A stretch of DNA of 64,000 nt, taken from the NCBI RefSeq assembly GCF_018219815.1, contig NZ_JADMKU010000004.1, forward strand, positions 62,001 through 126,000, written 5' to 3'. Position numbers and translations under genes: made by a program. Under the pieces are notes generated by a model. That model was not told the DNA's origin. It did not search any database and saw only the letters and a program-made list of their open reading frames with translations. Below are positions 26,993 to 35,054 of this stretch, piece by piece; the stretch's first letter is position 1; each line of letters opens with the position of its first letter. Origin of the DNA: Thalassovita aquimarina (GTDB taxonomy: Bacteria; Pseudomonadota; Alphaproteobacteria; Rhodobacterales; Rhodobacteraceae).

Positions 26993-28240
26993 TCACGCCC
27001 TGAACCGGCCCGGATCATAGGGTGACATGTCGATATTGGGGGGCTTGCCGCCGATCATCTGCGCCAGCAGACGCCCGGTCTTCGCCCCGCCGGTCAGCCC
27101 GACATGCTGGTGCCCGAATCCCATGAACACCCCCGGATGGCCGGGAGCCGGGCCGATCACCGGCACGGAATCGGTCAGCGTCGGACGGTGGCCCATCCAT
27201 TCGGTTGCCCGATCCCACGTCAGCCCGGGCATCGCGGCCTTGACCTGCTTCATCTGCAATCTGAAGGGCGCCCGCGACGGTCCCGCTTCAAGCCCGCCGA
27301 ATTCGACAATGCCTGCCAGGCGCAAGCGGCCCTCCATCGGGGTGATAACGAAAGATCCCGTCGTCATCATCACCGGCGACCGGGGCATAACAGACGGGTT
27401 CCACAGTTCGATATGATAACCGCGTTCGGTTTCCAGCGGCATTTTCAGCCCCAGGGCACTGGACATCGGCCCTGACCATGCGCCAGTGGCGATCAACACC
27501 GCGTCGCCGCGCAGCGGGCCTTCGCTGCTTTGCACGCCCACGACCCTGCCGCCGTCGCGGATCAGCCCGGTCACGTCGGCGGTGACCAATTGCCCGCCCC
27601 GATCAACGACATGCGCGGCAAGATCCTTTACATACTGGCCGGGATCGGAAATCCGGCCATGATTGGGCATCGCCGCGCCGAACCCCATCGTGTCACCGAA
27701 GGCCGGGTCGTATGCGCGCAAGGCATCGCCTTCATATTCGACCGGTGCGAAGCCGTATTCGCGGTTGAACTTCCATTCGTAGGCATCGGCCAGATAGTCG
27801 CGGCGCGACCGATACAGATAGACGAAATCGGCCTCCGTGATCCATTTCTCGGCCCCGGTCCCTTCAGCCAGCGCCCGGTGATCGGCCAGACTGTCACCGA
27901 CAATCGGATAGAGCGCCTTCGCCGTGCGACGCACGTCGCGATCGTTGGCATGACTGAGATACCGCGCCAGCCAAGGCAGCATCCGGGGCAGGTAGGACCA
28001 GCGCAGGAACAGCGGGCTGTCCGGGTCCAGCACCATGCGCGGGGCTTTCCGCCACAGCCCCGGCGTCGTCACCGGAACGACCGATGCAGAGGCCAGCACC
28101 CCGCCATTGCCGAAAGACGCGCCCTCGGCCGGCCCCGCGCGATCGACGAGAACCACCTCATGCCCGTCGCGTTGCAGCCACACGGCCGTCGATACGCCGA
28201 CAATCCCCGCCCCGACAACGATGATCCGTTTTGCAGCCAT
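26993..28240 (-). CDS. D-amino-acid dehydrogenase-like FAD oxidoreductase
   Basis: The protein has 415 residues and belongs to the DadA branch of the DAO family, which oxidises D-amino acids to 2-oxo acids and passes electrons to the respiratory chain. The FAD motif VVGAGIVGVSTAVWLQRDGHEV lies at residues 8-29. The family block AGPAEGASFGNGGVL follows, and PVIGPAPGHPGVFMGFGHQH then GLTGGAKTGRLLAQM lie near the C-terminus. It stands alone. Its substrate could be a D-amino acid or 4-hydroxy-D-proline, which sequence alone does not decide. Confidence 0.88.
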   Translation of the reverse strand: MAAKRIIVVGAGIVGVSTAVWLQRDGHEVVLVDRAGPAEGASFGNGGVLASASVVPVTTPGLWRKAPRMVLDPDSPLFLRWSYLPRMLPWLARYLSHANDRDVRRTAKALYPIVGDSLADHRALAEGTGAEKWITEADFVYLYRSRRDYLADAYEWKFNREYGFAPVEYEGDALRAYDPAFGDTMGFGAAMPNHGRISDPGQYVKDLAAHVVDRGGQLVTADVTGLIRDGGRVVGVQSSEGPLRGDAVLIATGAWSGPMSSALGLKMPLETERGYHIELWNPSVMPRSPVMMTTGSFVITPMEGRLRLAGIVEFGGLEAGPSRAPFRLQMKQVKAAMPGLTWDRATEWMGHRPTLTDSVPVIGPAPGHPGVFMGFGHQHVGLTGGAKTGRLLAQMIGGKPPNIDMSPYDPGRFRA

Positions 28241-28761
28241 GCCTTACCCTTTCGATTCCGCCCGAAGCGTAGCGGCAAACCCCGGCGGGCGAAATACGGG
28301 CGACACGGCGGGCCGGATTTTTTCGCCTGAAGCGAAAACTTGGCACGTGACTTGCTTGGCACCCCCCGCAGCAAGGATGCTACGCGCTTGGCCCCGGCCT
28401 GATCCGTCTCTTGCGACCGGTCCTTCCTCTCTTTCTCTCCTAAACGGGGGATCGACGTGGGGGAACAGACCGCAGGTCACGCGCGTCATCCACTGTTTTG
28501 CATTCGCATCCGGGATGCAATTACTCAGCGTCCTCCTCGACCATGGCCTGCAGCTCGTCGAGGAGGCCCCTTTTTGGCGAAAATTCCCCGCAAAGTGCCG
28601 GTTGTATCCGATCGGAAAATTCCGACGCGCTTTATTCTGGTAACAACCGCACATCGCCCCCGAGAGGGACATTTCCACGATTGTCGTGCCAAACCGCGCC
28701 CTTTACCACGAAGGCCGATCCCAAACAGCGGCCCGCAGGGCCGGAAACGCATGGACCCCAG
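28241..28761. other. 521-nt region upstream of purU
   Basis: No convincing gene. It holds the promoters for the divergent dehydrogenase and purU. Two consecutive stem-loops, the second followed by TTTTT, lie at 28498-28575 (listed separately). The purU frame is open upstream to 28498, but this stretch has no resemblance to PurU. Confidence 0.5.
28498..28575 (+). promoter_or_regulatory. Possible leader attenuator before purU
   Basis: A first element has GCATCC/GGATGC (28506-28518), nested within TTGCAT (28498-28503) / ATGCAA (28515-28520). A second element is a 10-bp perfect stem CCTCCTCGAC (28532-28541) / GTCGAGGAGG (28557-28566) followed by CCCC and TTTTT (28571-28575), which resembles an intrinsic terminator. 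It is 187 nt before the purU ATG. It may be an attenuator or riboswitch expression platform. No known riboswitch class was recognised. A leftover terminator of another transcript is also possible. Confidence 0.4.
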
Positions 28762-29646
28762 ATGACCGATTACGCCCTCACCGTGAAATGCAAATCCTCG
28801 CGCGGTATCGTCGCGTCGATTGCCAATTTCCTGTCCGACAACGGCTGCAACCTGACCGACAGTTCGCAATTCGACGACGCGGAAACCGGCAATTTCTTCA
28901 TGCGCGTCAGTTTCCGCAGCGAAAAGGGCAAGGAACTGGAAGAGCTTTCCCAGTCCTTCCAGAGCGTCGCGGACGACAAGGGCATGGCCTATGACTTCCA
29001 CGACGAAAAGCGCAAGATGAAGGTCGTTATCATGGTGTCGCGCTTCGGCCATTGCCTGAACGACCTGCTGTATCGCTGGCGCATCGGCGCGCTGCCGATC
29101 GATATCGTGGCGGTGATTTCCAACCACATGGAATATCAGAAAGTCGTGGTGAACCACGACATCCCGTTCCATTTCATCAAGGTGACCAAGGACAACAAGG
29201 CCCAGGCCGAAGCCCAGCAGATGGCGATCGTCGAGGACACTGGCGCGGAACTGATCGTGCTGGCGCGCTACATGCAGGTGCTGTCGGATGAAATGTGCCA
29301 GAAGATGTCGGGACGCATCATCAACATCCACCATTCCTTCCTGCCCTCGTTCAAGGGCGCGAACCCCTACAAGCAGGCCTTTGAGCGCGGGGTGAAGCTG
29401 ATCGGGGCAACGTCGCATTACGTCACCGCCGACCTGGACGAGGGGCCGATCATCGAACAGGACATCGTCCGCGTCACCCATGCCCAAAGCCCGTCCGATT
29501 ACGTGTCTTTGGGCCGCGACGTGGAAAGCCAGGTGTTGGCCCGCGCGATCCACGCGCATATCCATCACCGGGTGTTCCTGAACGGCAACAAGACGGTCGT
29601 TTTCCCGGCCTCGCCCGGGTCCTACGCGTCGGAACGGATGGGTTGA
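28762..29646 (+). CDS. purU: Formyltetrahydrofolate deformylase
   Basis: The protein has 294 residues, the normal size. It hydrolyses 10-formyl-THF to formate and THF, which balances the folate one-carbon pool when methyl groups are being oxidised. An N-terminal ACT domain (YALTVKCKSSRGIVASIANF onward) covers residues 1-80. The formyltransferase-like catalytic domain has RIINIHHSFLPSFKGANPY (catalytic Asn and His) and ADLDEGPIIEQD (catalytic Asp). The ATG at 28762 starts the ACT domain; the ribosome site is weak (GGAC). In a genome region full of methylamine demethylases this gene fits the theme. Confidence 0.95.
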   Translation: MTDYALTVKCKSSRGIVASIANFLSDNGCNLTDSSQFDDAETGNFFMRVSFRSEKGKELEELSQSFQSVADDKGMAYDFHDEKRKMKVVIMVSRFGHCLNDLLYRWRIGALPIDIVAVISNHMEYQKVVVNHDIPFHFIKVTKDNKAQAEAQQMAIVEDTGAELIVLARYMQVLSDEMCQKMSGRIINIHHSFLPSFKGANPYKQAFERGVKLIGATSHYVTADLDEGPIIEQDIVRVTHAQSPSDYVSLGRDVESQVLARAIHAHIHHRVFLNGNKTVVFPASPGSYASERMG

Positions 29647-29678
29647 TCTTCGGCGCGGGGCGGGCCACAACCCGCCCC

Positions 29679-29974
29679 ATGATCCGCCATATCGTCTTTT
29701 TCACCGCCCGCGATCCGAAGGACCGCGAAACCGTTTTCGACGGCCTGTCCCTGCTGACGCAGATTCCGCACAAGCGGCATTTCGAAATCGGCGCAATGCC
29801 AAATCCGACTTCATCGCGGGACCGGAGCCGGATTTCGTGGTCTATGGCGAATTCGACGACGCGGCGCAGCTGGCGGCGTTCAAGGCGCATCCGCTGTATC
29901 AGCGGTCGATCGACATCGTGCGGCCGCTGCGCGACATGCGGATCGCGGCGGATTTCCTGACCGATCAGGCGTAG
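29679..29974 (+). pseudogene. Dabb (stress-responsive alpha/beta barrel) domain gene with a 1-nt frameshift
   Basis: The first frame begins MIRHIVFFTARDPKDRE and runs to HFEIG, then loses all resemblance. In another frame the sequence continues as NAKSDFIAGPEPDFVVYGEF and HPLYQRSIDIVRPL, the normal second half of a Dabb protein, and ends at TAG 29972-29974. The two halves join if one C is restored in GGCGCAATGCC near 29798 (GGCCGCAATGCC). So one base was lost, either in the organism or by sequencing error. The intact protein would be about 98 residues, a small dimeric barrel of unknown role. The end overlaps the convergent kinase-like gene by 10 nt. Confidence 0.72.
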
Positions 29975-30519
29975 CTTGCCGTCAGCGCCGGGTGATCCAG
30001 CACCGTCTTGACCTGTTCCTCCGTCGGTCGGGTGCCGTCGATCCGCAGCACTGGGTAACGAAGCGATTGCAACCAGTCTTCGTGCCGCCCGCGGTTGCGG
30101 CCGGAAAAACCGGGATCGTCATAGCGCGCGGCCCAAGCCATGAACCCCGCATGAATGGCGGCCATGTCGCCGCCTTCCTCGATCCTGTCGCCGAACCGGG
30201 CCCGTTCGCGGGCGCGCAGGCGGGCCAGCCGGATGCCCGTCGGAGCGGTGACGAACAGTACCAGGTCAACCTGTGACAACAGCGGGTCGCCCCAGCGGTC
30301 GAACGATCCGCTCAGCACCCATCCATCATGCTCCAAGGCACGCCGCAGCAAGGTCAGGCGGTCATTGACGCGGCGTTTCTGAGTGAAGGGAGGATCGGTC
30401 GGCAGCCAGTAGGAATCATCGACATCGGCATGCGGCAGGTTCAGCGCCCGCGCCAGCCCCTGCCCCAAGGTGGTCACACCGGCCCCCGATGCACCGGTGA
30501 TATAGATCCTTCGCCCCAT
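29965..30519 (-). CDS. Small P-loop kinase-like protein (adenylate-kinase-like)
   Basis: The protein has 184 residues from the ATG at 30519; a TTG at 30537 is in frame but less likely. The N-terminal loop is GASGAGVTTLG at residues 9-19. This is a P-loop in which the usual lysine is replaced by Val. Related small ATPases of alphaproteobacteria often have Thr there. A lid-like basic stretch is seen around LARLRARERARFGDRIEEGG. The fold suggests a nucleotide or small-molecule kinase, but the missing Lys leaves catalysis uncertain. The gene stands alone, convergent with the Dabb gene. Confidence 0.75.
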   Translation of the reverse strand: MGRRIYITGASGAGVTTLGQGLARALNLPHADVDDSYWLPTDPPFTQKRRVNDRLTLLRRALEHDGWVLSGSFDRWGDPLLSQVDLVLFVTAPTGIRLARLRARERARFGDRIEEGGDMAAIHAGFMAWAARYDDPGFSGRNRGRHEDWLQSLRYPVLRIDGTRPTEEQVKTVLDHPALTASYA

Positions 30520-30561
30520 ATCCGTGTTCAGCCCCAATCCTTTGTGCCCCTTGGGGTTTCA

Positions 30562-30703
30562 GGCTAATGCTGCACCTGCAAAATGCTCAAACTGTTTTTA
30601 CAGTTCCCTTGCGAAACATGCACATTCCCCGGCGATTTCAAAGGGAAACACACGCCAAAGTCGCGAGAGACGCGGGAAGCAACCGTGCAAGTGCAGCATA
30701 GCC
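30562..30703. repeat. Near-perfect 18-bp inverted repeat around about 105 nt of structured DNA
   Basis: Left arm GGCTAATGCTGCACCTGCA (30562-30580) and right arm TGCAAGTGCAGCATAGCC (30686-30703) are inverted copies with one mismatch and one missing base. Inside are a hairpin AACTGT-TTTT-ACAGTT (30590-30605) and a further pair TTCCCTT (30604-30610) / AAGGGAA (30641-30647). It fills most of the gap between the kinase-like gene and the acyl-CoA dehydrogenase gene. It could be a structured RNA, a MITE-like element or paired protein sites. No target-site duplication was recognised. Confidence 0.55.
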
Positions 30704-30735
30704 AACACACGCCTCTCTGTTGATTCGGGCCGTTT

Positions 30736-31887
30736 TCAGTTCCGCCCGCGTTCGTCCAATCCCAATCCGCGGCCGATGATTTCGCGCATGATCTCCGAGG
30801 TCCCGGCATAGATCCGGCTGATCCGCGCATCACTGTAGAGCCGGGAGATTTCGTATTCGTCCATGAACCCCGCACCGCCATGCAGCTGCAGACATTCGTC
30901 CACCACCCGACCTTCGACCTCGGAGGTGTAGAGCTTCGCCTCCGCCGCCATTTCCGCGCTCAGCTCGCCCGCCAGATGTTCGCGCGCGCAATGATCCGTC
31001 AGCGCCCAGGCGGCATCCAGTTCGGTCCGCATCGACGCCATCTTGAAGCGTGAATTCTGGAACGTCCCGACCGGTTGGCCGAAGGCGCGCCGCTCCATCA
31101 CGTAGTCCTTCGTGATGCCGAAGGCGTATTCGGCCCGCGCCACAAATCCCAGTGCGCCGATAATCCGTTCCTCGGCCAGGTTCATCATCATCGTCTTGAA
31201 CCCGCGCTTGGGGTCGCCCAGCACGTTTTCCTTCGGAACCTTGACGTTGTCGAAAAACAGCTCCGCCGTGTCCTGCGATTTCAGCCCCATCTTTTTCAGG
31301 TTGCGGCCGCGCTCAAACCCTTCCATGCCCTCCTCGACCAGAAACAGCCCGATTTCATGCCCCTCGCCGGTGCGCGCGGCAACCACGACCAATCCGGCCA
31401 GCAACCCGTTCGAGATGTAGGTCTTGGACCCGTTCAACAGCCAATGATCGCCCATGTCGGTGGCGCGCGTCTTGACCCCGCCCAGATCCGACCCGGTGCC
31501 CGGTTCGGTCATCGCGATGGCCAGAACGGTTTCGCCCGACACGATACCCGGCATGAACCTTTCGCGCTGTTCCTCGCTGCCCAGCTTGTGCAGGTAGGGA
31601 CCGACAATGCGGTTGTGCAGCCCGATGAAGAACCCCGGTTCGCGCGGGTTGATTTCCTCGCACAGGATCATGTCATAACGGAAATCGTCCAGCCCCAGCC
31701 CGCCGTATTTTTCATCCGCGTACATGCACAGGAATCCCTGTTCGCCGGCCTTGCGCCAGACCTCGCGGCTGACGCAACCGGCTTCTCGCCATTCCTCGAT
31801 ATGCGGAAACACCTCGGCCTGGGCCCATTTGCGCACCGAGTTACGGAAAATTTCATGTTCTTCGTCGTAAAGGGTCCGTTTCAGCAC
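30736..31887 (-). CDS. Acyl-CoA dehydrogenase
   Basis: The protein has 383 residues, a standard FAD-dependent acyl-CoA dehydrogenase that makes a 2,3-double bond in an acyl-CoA and passes electrons to ETF. FAD-binding blocks AMTEPGTGSDLGGVKT (residues 125-140) and QLHGGAGFMDEYEISRLYSD are present. The C-terminal position where MCAD has its base Glu is Ala here (IYAGTSEIM). Instead Glu253 in RAEYAFGITKDY lines up with the base of long-chain and isovaleryl enzymes, which favours long or branched acyl chains (inference). It follows the ABC transporter operon after a terminator-like hairpin. Confidence 0.9.
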   Translation of the reverse strand: MLKRTLYDEEHEIFRNSVRKWAQAEVFPHIEEWREAGCVSREVWRKAGEQGFLCMYADEKYGGLGLDDFRYDMILCEEINPREPGFFIGLHNRIVGPYLHKLGSEEQRERFMPGIVSGETVLAIAMTEPGTGSDLGGVKTRATDMGDHWLLNGSKTYISNGLLAGLVVVAARTGEGHEIGLFLVEEGMEGFERGRNLKKMGLKSQDTAELFFDNVKVPKENVLGDPKRGFKTMMMNLAEERIIGALGFVARAEYAFGITKDYVMERRAFGQPVGTFQNSRFKMASMRTELDAAWALTDHCAREHLAGELSAEMAAEAKLYTSEVEGRVVDECLQLHGGAGFMDEYEISRLYSDARISRIYAGTSEIMREIIGRGLGLDERGRN

Positions 31888-31927
31888 CGGATGCCTCCTG
31901 CCTCGTCAAGTTTGTTGTTGTGTGTGG

Positions 31928-31957
31928 GAAAAGGGGCGGGGCGACATACGCCCCGCC
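31928..31957 (-). terminator. Intrinsic terminator after the LivJ-like gene
   Basis: Perfect 9-bp stem GGCGGGGCG (31935-31943) / CGCCCCGCC (31949-31957) with loop ACATA. On the minus strand it is followed by CC and TTTT, right after the end of the substrate-binding gene. It should reduce read-through into the acyl-CoA dehydrogenase gene. Confidence 0.72.
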
Positions 31958-31967
31958 GGTCAGACCT

Positions 31968-33140
31968 TCATTCGATGGTCTTGATCAGTTTCCACGATCC
32001 GTTTTCGACCGCCGAGACATAGATCGAGGTTGCGGCAACGTGGTTTTCGGGGCTCATCGAAACCATGCTGCCAGCCACCACATCATCATAGCTCAGCCCT
32101 TCCATCGCCTTGATGAAATTCTCGCGGGTCAGGTCGGGTCCGGCCGCTTCCAGCGCGCGCACCATCAACTCCGCCGCCGAACGGCCCAGCAAAGCGCCGG
32201 TACCGGGGAATTTTTCACCCGTTGCTTCGGTATAGGATTTGACCCAGCCGGCCACCGCCGGATCGGACAGACGCGCTTCGAGGTCCTGCCAGCCGGCCCC
32301 GGCATAGACGCCCCCCATGACACCCTGTCCCGCCAGCCCCTTGGCCACCACGGTATGGAACCCGGCCGAGGACAGCAGGAATTTCAGGTCGCTCATGCCC
32401 AGCTTGTTGGCGGTTGCGATCACGTTGATGACCTGGCTGACACCCAGCGCGAGCCCGACGGTATCACAGCCGCCTTCGCGGATCTTGCCAAGCGCGCCCG
32501 AGAAGTCGGTTTCGTCCGGTTTGTGCTTGGTTTCGACCCCATAGGAGGTACCCGAGGCGGCGGCACCGTCGATCAAGCCTTTCTGAATTTCCACCCCGAA
32601 ATCGGTCGGCAAGTACATCAGGCAGAAGGTTTTCGACCCCTGCTCGGCCGCCATGTATTCCGTGGTCGCCTTCACCGCGTCGAAATAAGCGGCGGTGCCG
32701 GCAAATTTCCACGGTGCCGGCGGATCGACCATCTGCCGCGCGGCGGTCAGCGGGCTGACATTCGGCACACCCTTGGGTTCCATCAGCTTGAACATCGCGA
32801 TGTTATGCGGCGTGCCGAGGCTCAGCAGCATTGCAAAGACGCCGTCGCGATTGATCAGCTTGTTGGCGGCCTGAACCGCCTTGGGCACCTGATATCCGTG
32901 GTCTTCGACGGTATAGGTGATCTTGCGGCCATGCACGCCGCCAGCGGCATTGATTTCGTCGAAGTAAAGCTGCGCGGCTTTCACCGCGGGAACCGAAAAC
33001 GGCGCGAAGATGCCCGACAGGTCATGCGCCCCGCCGATCTTGATCTCACTATCCGTCACCCCGGTTTCGGCCCGTGCCGCCGGTGCCGACAGCCCCAGCG
33101 ACAGCGCCGCGGCGGCGGCAATTCCTTTCCAGATCTTCAT
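31968..33140 (-). CDS. Branched-chain amino acid-type ABC transporter substrate-binding protein
   Basis: The protein has 390 residues, with a signal peptide (KGIAAAAALSLGLSAPAARA) and then the periplasmic-binding fold of the LivJ class beginning EIKIGGAHDLSGIFAPFSVP. It is the last gene of the unit livH-livM-livG-livF-ligase-SBP types. LivJ-like proteins that sit beside acyl-CoA ligases often bind aromatic or short organic acids rather than amino acids, so the ligand here is probably the acid that the ligase activates (inference). A palindrome lies just upstream at 33159-33172. Confidence 0.88.
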   Translation of the reverse strand: MKIWKGIAAAAALSLGLSAPAARAETGVTDSEIKIGGAHDLSGIFAPFSVPAVKAAQLYFDEINAAGGVHGRKITYTVEDHGYQVPKAVQAANKLINRDGVFAMLLSLGTPHNIAMFKLMEPKGVPNVSPLTAARQMVDPPAPWKFAGTAAYFDAVKATTEYMAAEQGSKTFCLMYLPTDFGVEIQKGLIDGAAASGTSYGVETKHKPDETDFSGALGKIREGGCDTVGLALGVSQVINVIATANKLGMSDLKFLLSSAGFHTVVAKGLAGQGVMGGVYAGAGWQDLEARLSDPAVAGWVKSYTEATGEKFPGTGALLGRSAAELMVRALEAAGPDLTRENFIKAMEGLSYDDVVAGSMVSMSPENHVAATSIYVSAVENGSWKLIKTIE

Positions 33141-33158
33141 TGGTCTTCCTCCCTTATC

Positions 33159-33172
33159 GTTATTCGAATAAC
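33159..33172. promoter_or_regulatory. 14-bp perfect palindrome GTTATTCGAATAAC
   Basis: Seen directly in the 55-nt gap between the ligase gene and the LivJ-like gene, 18 nt upstream of the latter's ATG. It could be an internal operator giving separate control of the binding protein, or form a small hairpin in the messenger. Confidence 0.4.
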
Positions 33173-33195
33173 CGGCCCGACCCTCCCCGGCCGGA

Positions 33196-35049
33196 TCAGT
33201 ACATGCTCTCGATCAAGGCGGCGTGACGCGAGTTCACGAAATTCCGCTTGAGCTTCATCGTCGGAGTAAGTTCCTCATCTTCCGCCGTAAGCAGAATATC
33301 GATCAAGCGGAAATCCTTGATCTGTTCGACCTGGGCGAAGGATTTGTTGACCTCCTTCACCACGTCGCCGATCAGGTCGACCACTTCCTTTGCACGGGTC
33401 AGAGAAGCGAAGTCGGCATAGGGAATCTGCCGGTCCTGCGCGAAACGTTCGACATTTTCCTGGTCGATCATGATCAGGCAGGTCAGGTATTTACGCCGAT
33501 CCCCGATCACCACCGCGTCTGAAATGTAAGGCGAAAACTTCAGTTTGCTTTCGATCTCGGCGGGAGTGATGTTCTTGCCGCCCGCGGTGATGATGATGTC
33601 CTTCAATCGCCCGGTGATTTTCAGCGCGCCGTGATTGTCCATCATGCCGACATCGCCGGTTTTCAGCCAACCGTCCTCGGTAAAGGTTTCGGCGGTCTTT
33701 TCCGGCTTCTTCCAGTAGCCGGCAAAGATGCCCGGTCCCTTAAGCTGAATTTCCCCGTCCGGCGCGATGCGCACCTGCGTGCCCGGCAACACCTCGCCGA
33801 CGGTGCCGACGAAGTTGGAGGCCAGCGTGTTCACCGTCGCGACACCGGCGGTTTCGGTCATGCCGTAACCTTCAAGCAGATGCACGTCGATCGCTTCGAA
33901 CCAGCGCAAGAGATCGGGCGAAATCGGCGCCGCCCCGGTGGTACAGCGGCGGGTCCGGCCCAGCCCCACCAGGTTGCGCAGATTACGCAGCACCAGAAGA
34001 TCGGCCAGCGCGAGGTTCAGGCTGTCGAACGCGCCAAGCCGCCTGCCGTCTTCCTTGGCCTGCGCTTTCTTCATGCCTGCTGCCACCGCCCAGTCGAAGG
34101 CGGTGCGCCCGATCCATCCGGCCTCGGACCGCATGATGCTGATACGGCTGTAGATCTTTTCCCAGATCCGCGGCACCCCGGTAAAGGAATGCGGGCTGAC
34201 TTCGCGCAGGTTGTCGAACACCGTTTCGGGGCTTTCGGCGAAATTCACCTTGCACCCCGACAGGATCGGGAATTCGACCGAAATCAGCCGTTCCAGAACG
34301 TGACACAGCGGCAGGAAACACAGCAATTCGTCGGTGGGATAGAATTCAAGCGTCTGTTCGCCTGCAAATCCCTGATACATCATGTTGCGATGGGTGATCA
34401 TCGCGCCCTTGGGCGGCCCGGTTGTGCCCGAGGTATAGATCAGCATGCGCGCGTCGTCGGGCTTCACCGCCTCCAGCGTCGCCTCGAACTTCTTCGGGTT
34501 GGCCTGTTCCTCGGCCTGCCCAATCGTCATCAATTCGTCCCAGAACATCACCTGCGGGTCGCTGAACCCGGCCAACCCGTCCCGATCGAACACGATGACC
34601 TTGCGCAGCCCCGGCATCTGATCACGGACTTTTAGGAACTTGTCGAGCTGTTCATCGTTTTCCACGAACAGGAACGGCGCACCGGAATCGTTGATCAGAT
34701 AGGCCAGTTGTTCGGCGCTGTCGGTGGTGTAGACGCCCGACGGGATACCCCCGACAGCCGCCACGCCCAGATCGACGTAAAGCCATTCGCGCCGGTCCTC
34801 GGACAGGATCTGCACCGGCTGGCCCTTTTCCAATCCCAGCGCCAGCAATCCCAGCCCGGCCCATTTGCCGCCCTGATAGTAATCGGTCCAGCTATAGGCC
34901 TGCCAGACGCCCAGTTGCTTTTCCCGGTGCGCGGTCTGATCGCCCAGTTCGTGGCACCGCTTCGCCCACAGCTTCACCACCGTGTCGCAGCCATCCATCG
35001 CGATGGGCGCGTCGTCGGGGATGATCATGTCTGTCGTCATTTCAACCAT
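33196..35049 (-). CDS. AMP-dependent (long-chain-type) acyl-CoA ligase
   Basis: The protein has 617 residues from the ATG at 35049, preceded by GTGGAGG. It activates a carboxylic acid with ATP and CoA. The AMP-binding P-loop motif YTSGTTGPPKGAM is seen, then EGYGMTETAGVATVN and the hinge region GWLKTGDVGMMDNHGALKITGR with DIIITAGGKNITPAEIE. The C-terminal TLTPTMKLKR-type segment (ELTPTMKLKRNFV) fits the long-chain ligase FAA1-like branch. It is placed between the ABC transporter ATPase (5 nt) and binding-protein genes, which indicates that import and CoA activation are linked. Confidence 0.9.
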   Translation of the reverse strand: MVEMTTDMIIPDDAPIAMDGCDTVVKLWAKRCHELGDQTAHREKQLGVWQAYSWTDYYQGGKWAGLGLLALGLEKGQPVQILSEDRREWLYVDLGVAAVGGIPSGVYTTDSAEQLAYLINDSGAPFLFVENDEQLDKFLKVRDQMPGLRKVIVFDRDGLAGFSDPQVMFWDELMTIGQAEEQANPKKFEATLEAVKPDDARMLIYTSGTTGPPKGAMITHRNMMYQGFAGEQTLEFYPTDELLCFLPLCHVLERLISVEFPILSGCKVNFAESPETVFDNLREVSPHSFTGVPRIWEKIYSRISIMRSEAGWIGRTAFDWAVAAGMKKAQAKEDGRRLGAFDSLNLALADLLVLRNLRNLVGLGRTRRCTTGAAPISPDLLRWFEAIDVHLLEGYGMTETAGVATVNTLASNFVGTVGEVLPGTQVRIAPDGEIQLKGPGIFAGYWKKPEKTAETFTEDGWLKTGDVGMMDNHGALKITGRLKDIIITAGGKNITPAEIESKLKFSPYISDAVVIGDRRKYLTCLIMIDQENVERFAQDRQIPYADFASLTRAKEVVDLIGDVVKEVNKSFAQVEQIKDFRLIDILLTAEDEELTPTMKLKRNFVNSRHAALIESMY

Positions 35050-35054
35050 GCCCG

